From contig JADQAV010000038.1 in NCBI GenBank assembly GCA_019775845.1, positions 354,812-418,811 on the forward strand: DNA of 64,000 nucleotides, given 5' to 3'. The notes under the pieces are model-generated. The model was not told where the DNA came from. It saw nothing but the letters and a program-made list of their open reading frames with translations, and made no database searches. This stretch comes from Myrmaecium sp. VS I D KN 1 (lineage: Eukaryota; Ascomycota; Dothideomycetes; Valsariales; Valsariaceae). The translations under genes and the position numbers were made by a program. Position 1 is the first letter of the stretch, and each line of letters begins with the position of its first letter. Shown piece by piece: positions 11,216 through 22,307 of this stretch.

Positions 11216-12325
11216 CTACGGACCTAGACGTTGACCGCCAGGGGTCATGAAGGCCAAGGGAACGCCCCCTTCTCCGGCAACTGCTGGTGACCTGGTGGAG
11301 GGCAGGACCCCATATCTTCCATAGGTCTTCTGGTCCACGGAAACGTAGTGAGGGAGTCGCCCAAGCAGATTCAACTTCCCTTCGATCCAGCGGAGGATCT
11401 TCTCCGGCGGCGCGAGGAAACGGATGTAGCCGAGTCCCCCTAGTAGTCCCATTAGCAATGCACCGACTTCGTTACGAAGAGCTCTTGAAAACGTACACAG
11501 GTATCCGACCACAGCACCGCAGACGTGTCCCAGGAAGCTCGTGTTTGGAACGAGGAAGCTGACGAACAGGACGAGCACGAGGGGCGTCGTCCAGGTCGGG
11601 ATCTGGTAAGGTCCGAGGGCGAAGTGAGGGTTTGCTTTGTACGTCTTGATCGCTTCGATAGCGAGAAGAAGGAACACCCAGACACTGCGGTCACTGTCAG
11701 CTCACTGCCATGAATTTTGGATACGTTTCGCATAGGCGATCCCGCGCTGACCTTGCTCCTTGGATCTGCGTGTTCCCACGCAGAATGAACTTCTCAATCA
11801 AGACGTACGCGCCTCCCGGCAGCAGCCCGAATGCTAGTAAGTGTCAGAAACCTCGATCCGGCCCGTGAACATAGCGGGCATCTTACGGCCGGTGAACAGG
11901 ACGAGGGTGACGAGGGTGCCGTTCTCCGCCTCGAACCGCTCCAGCAGCGGGACTATCGCCAGGACGTTGAAGAGCATGTGGAAGAAGCCCATGTGGATCA
12001 ACGGGAAGGTGTTGAACCGGTACACTACGGGAGACTCGTCGTTAGCATCGTTCGTTCTCTGGCAGGCAGGCATGGCGCTGCATACACACACGCACGCACG
12101 CACTTCCGCTCAGGTACGTCAACCGATGGAGATGCACTTACTGCTAGTCAGACCAGCCTGGTCCGGAATGAGCGCTCCCCATTCTCGCAGCCAGGTCACC
12201 GGGATGCTGGCGATCCACAGACCGACGATGGCGAGCAGCAGCAGGCGAGTCGCCAGGGGCAGGCGAAAGAGGTACGAACGGATGCGGATGGGATTCAGCT
12301 GGAAGAAGGATGCGGCGGGCGGCAT
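11216..12325 (-). CDS. RBD2: Rhomboid intramembrane serine protease Rbd2
   Basis: Multi-pass Golgi/endosomal-membrane protease; in other fungi Rbd2 takes part in activating the sterol regulator SREBP. Four exons (12325-12142, 12024-11887, 11833-11752, 11684-11216) give 290 residues. The rhomboid dyad is visible: Ser135 in GASVWVF, whose codon spans the last splice junction, and His188 in SFLGHVCG. Other conserved parts are the N-terminal LNPIRIRSYLFRLPL, the segment FPLIHMGFFHMLFNVLA and the cytosolic tail KLNLLGRLPHYVSVDQKT. It starts 351 bp from the divergent GAA1 gene. The fold and active-site residues are complete. Confidence 0.94.
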
Positions 12326-12676
12326 GGTGAGGGGAATCCAGGGGATGTGATTTATCTCCTGCGTTCGTACGAGGACACCTCGGGGCTGATCACTGCCGCG
12401 CGCTGGAGACCGTTTGGCGTTCCCATCCGATCACCTCTCGCGTCCGCTGGCCGGCGGCGCGCAGGGGCCGCCTGGAAAATCCGGGGAAGCAAGCTCGCCT
12501 TGGCTTGCCGCGGCGGCGGCGGCGGCGGCAGACCCTACTGGACTACCGCGTACCGTCATCCCTTGAGCTCTCCCATCACATCCAGTTTGACTTCGGCTGA
12601 GTCCCTCTCAACCAACACCCGCTTCCCTTCCTGATCAGGCATGCCGTGATACTCGCGGATCTCCACTGGAAGAGAC
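12326..12676. promoter_or_regulatory. Divergent promoter region RBD2 / GAA1
   Basis: 351 bp between two start codons facing away from each other, so both promoters must lie here or overlap. It includes a GGC trinucleotide run (about 12510-12529). No defined factor site is claimed. Confidence 0.55.
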
Positions 12677-14774
12677 ATGGCGCTGCTGAGTGAGTCTCCG
12701 AACCCTGAGGGGCGAGGCACCCATGCCCATTGCGTCCATCCATACTTTTTTTCCCACAGACTCATGCATTCTGACTGTCCACCGCCGAAGCAGACACCAT
12801 CCTCGGTGTCCGTCGGGACCCCCGAGTCCTCAAGCTGCCCCCCTATCTCTCTGCCATATGCATCATTGTCGGCGTCGTCTGGCTGGCCGTCCTCCCCCTG
12901 CCGGAGTATTCGAGGCGCACCTACATTTCCGAGAACGCCATCTTGCCCGGACAGGTTCACACGTACTTTGGCGGCAGCGAACACAACATCTTCCGCGCAT
13001 ACAGGCATGAGGTCTCTATGATGGAGGACCTCCCGGTGGAGGAGCGATCGGAGCGGCTCGGGCAGATCCTGCTGTCGTCGAACTTGAAGGTGGCCACGCA
13101 GAAGTACGAGTATCACGTCTCCGGGAGGAACATCACCGGCCAGAACGTCTATGCTGTCCTGCAGGGCCCTCGCGCGGATGCGACGGAGGCTATCGTTCTG
13201 ATCGCCTCGTGGACCACGCTGGATGGGGAGGTCAACTACAGCGGGGTGGCCCTCGCATTGACGCTCGCGCGATATTTCAAGCGTACGTTGTCCAGACCAT
13301 CTTCCGGCTCAGTCACTGATCCCCGCAGGCTGGTCCCTTTGGTCCAAGGACATCATCATTCTGATCTCCGGAGATAGCACGACCGGACCTCAGGCCTGGG
13401 TTGATGCCTACCACGACTCCACCGTCCAGCCGTCGATCGAGCCGTTGGCCATTAAGAGTGGTGCCCTTCAAGGTGCCATCGCGATCGAATACCCGGCCGG
13501 ACCCTGGGGACACCGATTCGACAAGCTGCACATACGCTATGATGGCACCAATGGACAGCTTCCCAACCTGGACTTGTTCAACACGGCTGTCTCGATCGCC
13601 AATGGCCAAATGGGCATCGGATGCACTCTGCAGCGAATGTGGAATCATGACGATACCTATAAGGAAAGACTGCAGACCATTCTACGAGGCATGGTTAACC
13701 AAGGCCTGGGGCACGCCACTGGGCCTCACAGTGCATTCATCCCGTACCACGTCGATGCCATCACGCTGCAAACCGTAGGCGATGGCTGGCACGACGAGAT
13801 GTCCCTGGGCCGCACAGTTGAAAGCATGTTCCGAAGCTTGAACAACCTGCTTGAGCATCTTCACCAAAGCTTCTTCTTCTACCTGCTCATGCAAGCCAAC
13901 CGCTTCGTCAGCATAGGCACTTACCTCCCCAGTGCCATGCTCATTGCGGTCAACTTCACCATCACCTCGATCGCGCTCTGGGTCGCCAGTGGCCGACCTC
14001 CGACCAAACCCTCTCCCAAAGTCGGTTCAACGGACGAAAAGGCCATCGCTGACGAGCCTGACATGACTGTCGTCAAACATGACGGTATGAGTGCTATTGT
14101 GCCTGCCGAGACATTCGCCATAGTCGAGCGCCATCTCTTCCTGCCCGTTGCCTTCGTCACAGGCGCCCATTTTCTCGGCCTCCTTCCTCTTTACATCTTC
14201 AACAACGCCCCCGCAAATGTAAGCCATTGTCCCTTCCGAGCTCCGTTTCCACGGCACTCATCCCAGAGCTAACCTCTCTCCCCATCCAATGCAGATCCTT
14301 CCCGAAACCTTCCACACGTTCACTGCCGTGTCCCTCCTTCTCCCCCCGCTCACCGCCTCCGCCATCCACCGTCTCTTCCCCTCCCACCCCACCACCCAAG
14401 AAACCACGCTCATCCAAACGCTTTCCCTCCTCCTCCTTGGCATGACCCTCTCCTGCCTCGCCACCCTCAACTTCTCCCTCTCCTTCCTCATCGGCCTCCT
14501 CGCCTCCCCGCTCTCCTTCGTCCGCCGCCGGCCGTCCGCGCTCGCCACCGCCCTCCAGATCCTCGTCCTCGCGGCCGTGCACCCGACCGTCCTCATCGCC
14601 CTCGCCGCCCGCTTCGCCGGCGAGCACTGGGTCGGCATCGGCCTGCGGACCTTGCTCGTCAAGGCCGCCGAGGGCTGGCACGTCTGGAGCCTCTGGACCC
14701 CCGTCGTGGTCTGGCTGGTCTGGTGGCCGGCTTGGCTGGCCGGCGCGGTCGTCGTCTGCTGTGGCCTCTTTTGA
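12677..14774 (+). CDS. GAA1: GPI transamidase subunit Gaa1
   Basis: ER-membrane subunit of the GPI transamidase that attaches preformed GPI anchors to proteins, which would include the GH72 and GH16 enzymes in this window. Exons 12677-12689, 12794-13282, 13329-14218 and 14295-14774 give 623 residues. The coding part of exon 1 is only 13 nt (MALL plus one base). A transmembrane segment lies at about 22-40, followed by a large lumenal M28-peptidase-like domain with family segments such as QVHTYFGGSEHNIFRAYRHE, IEYPAGPWGHRFDKLHI and LPNLDLFNT. Several hydrophobic segments occupy the C-terminal third. Length matches the family (about 620 residues). The first exon was chosen because it restores the frame with consensus splice sites. 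Confidence 0.93.
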
Positions 14775-15246
14775 CGTGAAAGGGAAAGGGAGAGGCATAG
14801 GCTGTGGGAAAACGCGGCAGAGACCACTTTGTTTCGCTTCGATGCTGCGGGCTGGGGGGTTTGGAGCACCGAGCGCGGCGGTGTGATGTGATGCGGCCAC
14901 GTGATCAGAAAACGGCAGGATGTGTGAATGTAGGGTTAGTTCTGTGTCGGAGGCGTTGGGAAGGGGGTCATGATAGACGGGAGTGGAAGAGAAAGGCGAT
15001 AGACAGAAAGAAAAGACAGCACGCTTTGTAGAGTCTGGAAGGTGGAAGAGTTGCAAAATCATGTCTATTCGCGCTACTAGCATACATACCCATAGCCCTC
15101 CGCGCCATCCATTCCTGGATGCTCATGAGAACTCATCCTGTTCATGGATCTGACATGCACTGTTTTGCCCTATTCCCCCAGCAACAAACCCTCCGGTACG
15201 CACACCTCGGATTCGATCACGGAGTGGTGCATGCGCCAGCGGCATC
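14775..15246. other. Convergent intergenic region GAA1 / RPN9
   Basis: 472 bp holding the two 3' ends. Nothing further is recognised. Confidence 0.5.
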
Positions 15247-16500
15247 CTAGGCTGCCCATACATCCTTGCCCACACTCTCGATCCAGTTGCCCAGCTGGTT
15301 GACGCTGCTATCCCACTGCTTCAGCCTTTCCCTCATCCCCGCGATCTGCTTCATGTCCAGGACCTTCGGCTGCACCCAGTTGATGCGCGCGATCTCCGCA
15401 ACCTGGTCGATCTGACCTCTCAAGAGACCCAAACTCAATGCCTTCATGATCAAAATCTCGATCTCCTCCGGCCGAACCCTGGTCTCCTCCGCGATGGCGG
15501 CGAACGTCATCGCGCGGTCGTGCGCCGGACGACGGAAGACGACCTCCGTGAGCGCCGACAGGCAGATCTTCTGACGGAGGAAGTCCTCATGTTGCTTTAG
15601 GAGGGGGTCCTTCGAGATGTTGCCGCCGAGCACGTCGAAAGCTGCGAGATCGCCGCGGTTGAAAGCGAAAAGGAGATCGCGGAGCCAGTTGTGGGGAGTA
15701 TTTAAGAGAGAATCAAGGATGGGATGAAGGAGAAGTTCTCCGAAGTTGTAGATCGAGTCGGACACCAGGGCGGCTATGCTGAGGTCGTATGCTCTCGATT
15801 GTTTCTCCTCCGGAGTGAGGTCGTCGACTTTGACACATGCCAAGAACAGGAGGGCGTTCTTATAGAACGCTGCCCATTCCTTCTGCCCCTGTATAGCATT
15901 AGCATTAACTACAACGTACACTTTGACTGCGTGGAAGGAACATACCTTATAGTAATCGGCGTTAGTGCGATAGAAGTTGGCATGCACGACGGTCTCGACG
16001 GAATCAAAAGACTCCAATATCTTCTCTGACTCATCCAACTTCTTCCGCGCGGCCTCGTGGTCACCAAGTTGTAGGAGGATGTTCGCAACGGCTACAGTAG
16101 CGTAAACGTAGGCGTCTTGTGATGCGGGTTTGTTGACTTTCTCGGCAAGCGCAGTGAGAAAGCTGAGGCGCTCTTGGTCATCTGGCCCCATGTGTTAGAA
16201 GCTTCCCTAAATCTGGTAGGTAGCGAGCTTACTTCGGCATTGCGAGGCTGCGCTGAGACCAAGCGTCACAAGCTTCAGCTGGTTGATCTTGCCCGCAAAG
16301 CTGTTGATGAAGGTTTCATACAGCGGTATCCGCTGCTTGGCGCTTTGAGGGTCGTTGAAGAAATCAACCAAGCTGTTAGTGAGTTCGTGCCATAGCTTCC
16401 GCTCCCAGAACTCTTCGAATTGTAGGAAATAGTATTGAAGGTCCTCTGGGGCCTGGTCCCGCTGCTCGGCCAGGAAGTTTGGAATAGTGTCAACATCCAT
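15247..16500 (-). CDS. RPN9: 26S proteasome lid subunit Rpn9
   Basis: Non-ATPase lid subunit of the 19S regulatory particle (human PSMD13), needed for lid assembly. Exons 16500-16233, 16181-15946 and 15888-15247 give 381 residues, the usual length. The N-terminal helical part (MDVDTIPNFLAEQ) is followed by the PCI domain in the C-terminal half and the conserved end LGNWIESVGKDVWAA. The second intron (57 nt) is open in frame, so unspliced mRNA would insert 19 residues; the donor GTATGT, the acceptor and the conserved junction YYK/GQKEW show it is an intron. An in-frame ATG 16 codons upstream (16548) is a less likely start. Confidence 0.94.
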
Positions 16501-16789
16501 CGCTACCGTGTGATTGTCTTCCTGTGAGAGAGTGGATGTAAAAGACAAGGAGAAGCCGTGGGTGACAGTGGAGGGGGAGGTGAAAGTCCGCAGGGCCGCA
16601 GGTGGTGTCCGTACGATGTTGCTTGACGATTGTCCACTGGAGGCCTGAGCTCCTACCTAGGTAAGGTATGAGGTCGCGGTCGAGCTTCCGGACATGTTTT
16701 TCCGGCCACCGGGAGAGCGCCAAGCCCCGTTACCTCAACCCCATACTCACCTCCACATCTCCGCATTGAAGCTATTGACCAGTCCCACA
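16501..16789. promoter_or_regulatory. Divergent promoter region RPN9 / complex I subunit
   Basis: 289 bp shared by a proteasome gene and a respiratory-chain gene. It contains the 10-bp palindrome TACCTAGGTA at 16654-16663, also found elsewhere in this window. Confidence 0.55.
16654..16663. repeat. TACCTAGGTA palindrome, copy 3
   Basis: Third exact copy, inside the shared RPN9/nuo40 promoter region. Confidence 0.85.
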
Positions 16790-18318
16790 ATGGCTCTCAC
16801 GAAGCATTGCTCCCCCGCGGGGGCCGGACTAGCAAAAGCCGTTGCTTCTTACCAACGCTCAAACCTTGGTTTCGCTGCTCAGCATAGAGGTATCCAAGAC
16901 ATTGCAATTTCAAGAACCGGCAAGCCTATCATCAGGATCCCAGGCGGCAGGTAGGCGTACGGCACCCAACATGACCGGCCACAAGCTAACGAATGCCCAG
17001 GTCTTCTCTTGGCGGTATGCGATTATTCTATAGCCTCGATGAACACCTACTGAACCCGTGTAGGCCACACCGCAACCGTGTTTGGAGCGACCGGATTCCT
17101 CGGGAGATATATCGTGAATCGCCTGGGTATGAGCTAGCGCTTCATTGGAGGTGCTACATGCGCTGATATAGTGACGGCTTCTAGCACGGTCGGGGTGCAA
17201 TGTCGTCGTGCCCTTTCGGGAGGAGATGGCCAAACGTCATCTCAAGGTGACGGGAGACTTGGGCCGCGTCGTGTTCATTGTGCGGCTTTCAACTTACAAG
17301 TAGCGCTTCGCAAGCAGCGCTAATTATCACAGGAGTATGACCTTCGCAATACCCAGTCAATTGAGGAGAGTGTCCGACACTCTGACATCGTTTACAACCT
17401 GATTGGTCGCGATTACCCTACAAAGTTGGTACCCCATATTTATGCTGGTCGGATACAGGATTCCATACTCATATTCTCACCAGGAACTTCGATCTGGAGG
17501 ACCTTCATTGCGAGGGTACCGAACGTATTGTAGAAGCGGTCGCAAAATATGACGTTGATCGTTACGTTCACGTGTCCACTTACAACGCGAACAGGAACTC
17601 CCCTTCGGAGTTTTTCCGCACGAAGGTAACCAACTGTGAGAGGATTCCATAGTGCCTATACTAATCCAAAGCTTCAGGCTATTGGCGAGGAAATTGCTCG
17701 CAGTATCTTCCCAGAAACTACCATAGTCAGGCCGGCGCCTATGTTCGGCCACGAGGACCGTCTCCTTAACAAGCTTGCAGCTGCCAACCTCTTCACCTGT
17801 AACAACATGCAGGAGAGGTTTTGGCCTGTCCATGTTAGTTGCGATCCTTGGACGCCGATGCGTTTGTACTCACAAATTATCAGGTCATCGATGTTGGCAA
17901 GGCTCTCGAGCAGATGTGCCTTGATGATACAACTGCGGCTGAGACCTACGAGTTATACGGGCCGACAAACTATTCCCTAGAAGAGATAGCTGAACTTGTC
18001 GACAAGGAAATCATCAGACGTCGCAGGCACATCAACATCCCCAAAAGCATTCTTAAGCCCATCGCCAAACTCCTGAACAAGGCTTTGTGGTGGCCAGTCA
18101 AGTCTCCCGATTCGATTGAACAGGAGTTTATCGACCAGGTTATCGATCCCAAGGCGAAGACATTCAAAGACCTCGGTATCGAGCCTGCGGAACTGAAGAA
18201 CCTTACGTACCAATATCTCCAAGGTTATCGTAGCGCCGCATACTACGATCTTCCGCCGCAAACCGAACGCGAGAAGCGTGAGGAGAAAAATTATTTACAT
18301 GTCATCGATGACCAATGA
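16790..18318 (+). CDS. nuo40: NADH:ubiquinone oxidoreductase 40 kDa subunit (NDUFA9 type)
   Basis: Accessory complex I subunit of the mitochondrial inner membrane with an atypical short-chain dehydrogenase fold that binds NADPH structurally. Eight exons (16790-16950, 17001-17014, 17064-17126, 17185-17279, 17333-17424, 17484-17625, 17678-17833, 17884-18318) give 385 residues. The N-terminus is basic and Ser/Ala-rich, as for a mitochondrial presequence. The nucleotide-binding motif VFGATGFLGRYIVNRL has G66, G69 and G72; later family segments are DIVYNLIGRDYPTKNF and YVHVSTYNAN. Exon 2 is only 14 nt. Two donors are weak (GTGCGG after exon 4, GTTGGT after exon 5) but are the only ones that keep the conserved protein in frame. 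Confidence 0.93.
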
Positions 18319-18798
18319 TGCCCTCGATCCTGCTTTCCTTACGTCGTCCCATCCTTCATTTTTGTTTATAAGATCCCCTGTGAGTATTCATGTTTCATTC
18401 AGCATGCAATTGAAGCGATTATTTTCTTTTCTGGACTTCTGCCTGAACCAAGAGGTGGTTGGAATTCAAACCATGGCTCGGAACGCATCGAGAGTTCCGA
18501 TTGCCTTACACAGTGCAGTATATGAATACGACGCTCTACCGCAATTGCAACAATTTGAGATAATACATCCAACAGAACCCGTAGCCCAATCCATGCCAGT
18601 GGATATTTCTGTTTGTCCGTCTTCTGCTGCCAATGCGCGCCCAAAACGCCCTTTGCCGACTGGTAGCACGTTCTCTTTTGACCAAGCATGCCACCCAGGA
18701 GGTATAGAAAACCCAACACGCACTCTATATACAGAACGTACTGTCCAACAGATACCGCAAGCAATGCTAAAATAATGTCAATGCCCGCTGAGCTTTGT
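18319..18798. other. Convergent intergenic region nuo40 / UBP8
   Basis: 480 bp with the two 3' ends. A 165-codon frame across it has no family resemblance and is not called. Confidence 0.5.
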
Positions 18799-20636
18799 TC
18801 ACACGTCCAGTGTCTTCGCGATGTAGAAGAGAAGATAGGCTTGCGCGTCCAGCACCTCCGCCTCGGTGGCCAGCGTCACTTTGGAGTCGTCGAACATGAA
18901 CCAGTCGTTCTTCTCGCGGGAGTAACTGACGTAGTGGCCGCTGTCGATCTTGCCCTTATGGACGATGACGCTGGCCAGCTCGTACTGAAGGGTTGGAGCG
19001 GGCGTCTCGCCGAAGGAAGGAGGCGGGGCGGCCTTCTTGGCCCCGAGGTGCGATCGCGCGCGTACGGTGTAGGGGTATAGGTCTAAAGACATAGGGAATT
19101 TCACTTTTGTGTCCAGCTTGGTGCTGGTGGACTTGCTGTGCTCGAAACGCTGTTGTGGGCATGCGTTAGTTAACGCCTAAACAACAGCGACTGGGGATTT
19201 GAGCTTGCCTTCAGATGGATAGGGAGAAATGGAGGGAGCCGTTTCATGCTCAGCTGCTTGATTGCGTTGCTCGGAGCGTTGCAATTCTGACAGTTGTAGT
19301 CTGCCGCGGCCAGCTTTTCGCGTCCCGTAAAGCGGTCCAAGCAGTCTTTGAGCTCGATGGGAGCATTGGGAGGCGTGCCGTCAGCATCCAACTTGCGTTT
19401 CTTCGGCTGTGAGCGAATATCCAAGCTCAGATCCATGAACGGATCAAGCGCTGTAGTGACATTTTTGCATTTGTCGCAGGTGACGTTGCTCTGCAGCGTG
19501 CCGAAGAAGGTCTTGTGGATGATGCACGAGCAATTTTCCGTCTCGGATTCAGACGAGCCATCACAGTTTTCGCTGTGCAGGTTGTTGAGGATGAACTGCA
19601 TGTATTCATGCGCATCCTGCTGCGCATATCCTACAAGTGCCTACCACGTCTGTCAGTTACCTTCGATCTACACATAAAGGGTAGCCTGTGTTTGTCTCAC
19701 CTGCGCGCCCATCCAACTGCCCATTAACATGCTGACAGCGCCATAGCCTTCGACTTTGTCGAGCGAATAGAATTCCGAGAAGATCTCATCCATCGCGCAA
19801 CTTGTGCATGCGTTTTCTTTTTCGCATTCACTTGGCTTATGACCCTCAGACAAAAAGAAGCTTCTGATGAACGGATTATGCAGTAGTGTCTGAACGACAA
19901 CGCTCATAAAGCATGTCTGGCCCATGTTGTAAAGTCCTCGGAGGCCGATGGCGCGGCAGGGTGGGAAAGAGGAGTTCACGGCAATCAGCCTTTTATCTTC
20001 CTCGCTCGTACTATCGTCAAGCCTCTTTTTGCGCCCTAAATGGCATTAAGCATCTGATCTCATGAGCTAGTTACCACTAAATGCAAGCCCATACCTTTCG
20101 TCAAGCGGATAACCTCAAGCGTAGGGTCATATATGTAGTCCTGGCAAAACCGGCAATATAGGAAACCTTGCCGCGACTCCACCGCTACAGCGTATTAGCA
20201 TCAGGAACCAGTGCTTACGCATAGGAGGGCGTCCTACTGAAGGCATGTTTCTTGGCCTCCCAGTGCCTTTCCCGCTGTTCATTGCTCATTATGCTGGGGC
20301 ATTGTAGGCATAGGTGCACCGGTCGGAGCGATACAACGGATTTGCCGTCGACATTAGGATTTAATCGGTGCGTTTGGGAGAATATCTCCGGCTTTTCGTG
20401 GATAGTCTGTACGATCGTCGTATACTGCACTGTAGATACTTTCCGGTGGTTTGCGAAGAGTTCGCCGAGATGTTCTGTTTGTGATTAGCATAAAGACAGC
20501 CGTATGTGTCTCTGAACATACCGCATCCATATGCGATCTGCGGAAGTGTGTTGGTAACTATAGGGCCCTTGGTCTTCGTGACTTTCGGCGAAGGCAAGGT
20601 CGCCGATTTTGGGGTGACGGTTATGGTGTCTGCCAT
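18799..20636 (-). CDS. UBP8: Ubiquitin hydrolase Ubp8 (SAGA deubiquitinase, USP22 type)
   Basis: Catalytic subunit of the SAGA deubiquitination module, removing ubiquitin from histone H2B in the nucleus. Six exons (20636-20522, 20474-20238, 20184-20095, 20035-19701, 19640-19209, 19149-18799) give 519 residues. The N-terminal ZnF-UBP region (GCEHL, CLQC, YCRFC) precedes the USP domain with catalytic Cys189 (YNMGQTCFMS), the motif AQQDAHEY, two CxxC zinc pairs (CDKC, CQNC) and catalytic His475 (DSGHYVSYS). The intron between exons 5 and 6 begins with GC (GCAAGC), a GC-AG intron; no GT donor gives the conserved junction IHLK/RFEHS. The exon 2 donor was set at GTAGGA because it joins KKHAF to VESRQGF as in the family. 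Confidence 0.92.
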
Positions 20637-21136
20637 CCTGGCAGTTGCGAGAGAGCCGTGCGATCGAGATGGACGTTGTTAATGGAGGCAGACTACATGG
20701 CTCTGCTGGAATGGCCCATGGGTTCGAGCAGGGCGAAGTACATATAATCAAACATCCGGGCGGACCTCGTGCTGGGATTCAACAAGGTGCAGTTGCTCGC
20801 GGAGAACAGCGGCGGCTTGCCCGCCGAGGCGAAGATCTGCCGCCGTAGGGCTTAGCACGTACTCATCTTTAGCCTGAACCATCGGCGAGGACCCTGCATT
20901 CTCTTGCCTGAGGACCCGAAACGAGTGCAGTGAGCAATGAGAACGCGGCTTGAGGAGGCATGTGTTATACGGTAACCTTTGAATACATAGCTCAAGCTAG
21001 AGAGCTGAGGTTTCGGGATGCAGGCTATCGACCTCAGAGCAATAATCAGACAGCAGTTAATAGATACCGACGAGACGCTTTTCCACAATTCCAAGTAACT
21101 CCGAACGCAAGTTCACATCAGTCTACCAAAAAAGCC
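20637..21136. other. Intergenic region upstream of UBP8
   Basis: 500 bp holding the UBP8 promoter (minus strand) and the DAL3 3' flank. Nothing else is recognised. Confidence 0.5.
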
Positions 21137-22051
21137 TTAAAGCTTCGCGCGCAAACTGCCCGCGGATAGCCACTGTTCACTCTGGGGGTCGATCTCCACA
21201 GACAGACCTTCTGAGTCCTCATCGGAAGGGTACAGTTCAACCTCCTGACAATCTTCACTTCCTACCCCGTTCGCAAATTGGACCACAACGAAATCGACGC
21301 TGGATTGACCCAGAACGACCATGGGAGCATGCCACGTACCAGCTCCATACGTTACAGCCTGCGCGCCACTTGCGAGGAATGCTCTGATCCTACTAAGATC
21401 TGGCAAACCTGGTCCCTTGGGTTCGTGGCCGGCAGCCTGACCGGAGTGAGCGCGTCGCACGCCAGGAGGTGAGGTCTCGTTAGTGAACGGTGCCGGGCGA
21501 GCCCTCGAGAGCACATCCAGGAGCGAGTGGGACTTTTTTGGTTTTGGGACTGGATACGGATGGTATCGGGGTTCTTTTTCTGCTTGCCTCATAGGGAGAG
21601 TTGGAGCCACAATAACGAGGTATCTCGTGGAATGATCGGCAGGTGATAGGCCCATTGGTATGAACGTCTGACTGGTGAAAGGATGACGCTCTAGGATACT
21701 GATATCGAAGAGCTTCTTCTGCTCAGCTTCCTCATCAAGGATATCGCCTCCAGCTGCAGTGTCTGGAAGCTCACTGGAACGCAATTGTCGCGGCGAGCAG
21801 ACGAACATGTTCATGACCGCCTTTCCGGGCTTTCTACTAGGAGCGAGATGATAGTAGTCTGTCATGTGAGTGACATCGATGTATTTGAGGGCGGATCCCT
21901 GGTTTGCGGATACAGCATCTGGCACCGATGACCGCTCGGAAGGAGGGCGACAGCTGGGATTCTCAATTACGGTGCCAAAATCAGCGAAGGCATTTTGCGT
22001 GAGTAGCTCGACAGAGATCTGTCGACGAGGTGCGGCAATTGTAAGAGGCAT
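21137..22051 (-). CDS. DAL3: Ureidoglycolate lyase
   Basis: Last step of allantoin use: splits ureidoglycolate into glyoxylate and urea, letting the fungus use purines as nitrogen source. Single exon, 304 residues. Family segments are the N-terminal LLTQNAFADFGTVIENP, the central ERHPFTSQTFIPMG and the C-terminal GAGTWHAPMVVLG of the cupin-like fold. A Pro/Ser/Lys-rich stretch at about 160-218 separates the last two and makes the protein longer than bacterial or yeast forms; it is probably a surface loop. The gene is divergent from COG5 with 256 bp between starts. Confidence 0.9.
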   Translation of the reverse strand: MPLTIAAPRRQISVELLTQNAFADFGTVIENPSCRPPSERSSVPDAVSANQGSALKYIDVTHMTDYYHLAPSRKPGKAVMNMFVCSPRQLRSSELPDTAAGGDILDEEAEQKKLFDISILERHPFTSQTFIPMGLSPADHSTRYLVIVAPTLPMRQAEKEPRYHPYPVPKPKKSHSLLDVLSRARPAPFTNETSPPGVRRAHSGQAAGHEPKGPGLPDLSRIRAFLASGAQAVTYGAGTWHAPMVVLGQSSVDFVVVQFANGVGSEDCQEVELYPSDEDSEGLSVEIDPQSEQWLSAGSLRAKL

Positions 22052-22307
22052 TGTGCGGGTTAGCTTCTTCTCCTTCTGCTTTTTCTGCTATGAGCTGGGA
22101 GATCTTGGAGTCGATGTGGACATTGCGCAATAACAGCGGGGGTTGTTAGATGCGGAGGCGGAGCAGGGTCTATCTTATCGGCCTTCTAAATTGTACAAAC
22201 ATTGCAAACAGTGGACCTGCTCAAGGGTCTCCCCACTGCTCTGGGTAAAGGACTAGTAGATAGCTGGTGTACAAACATCCGGAGCGGTGACAAGCACAGC
22301 TGTCAGA
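22052..22307. promoter_or_regulatory. Divergent promoter region DAL3 / COG5
   Basis: 256 bp between two opposite start codons. No specific site is claimed; GATA sequences occur but are too common to interpret. Confidence 0.45.

Noticed and set aside
15889-15945. In-frame 19-residue insertion in RPN9
   Set aside because: Good donor and acceptor and the conserved YYK/GQKEW junction show it is an intron.
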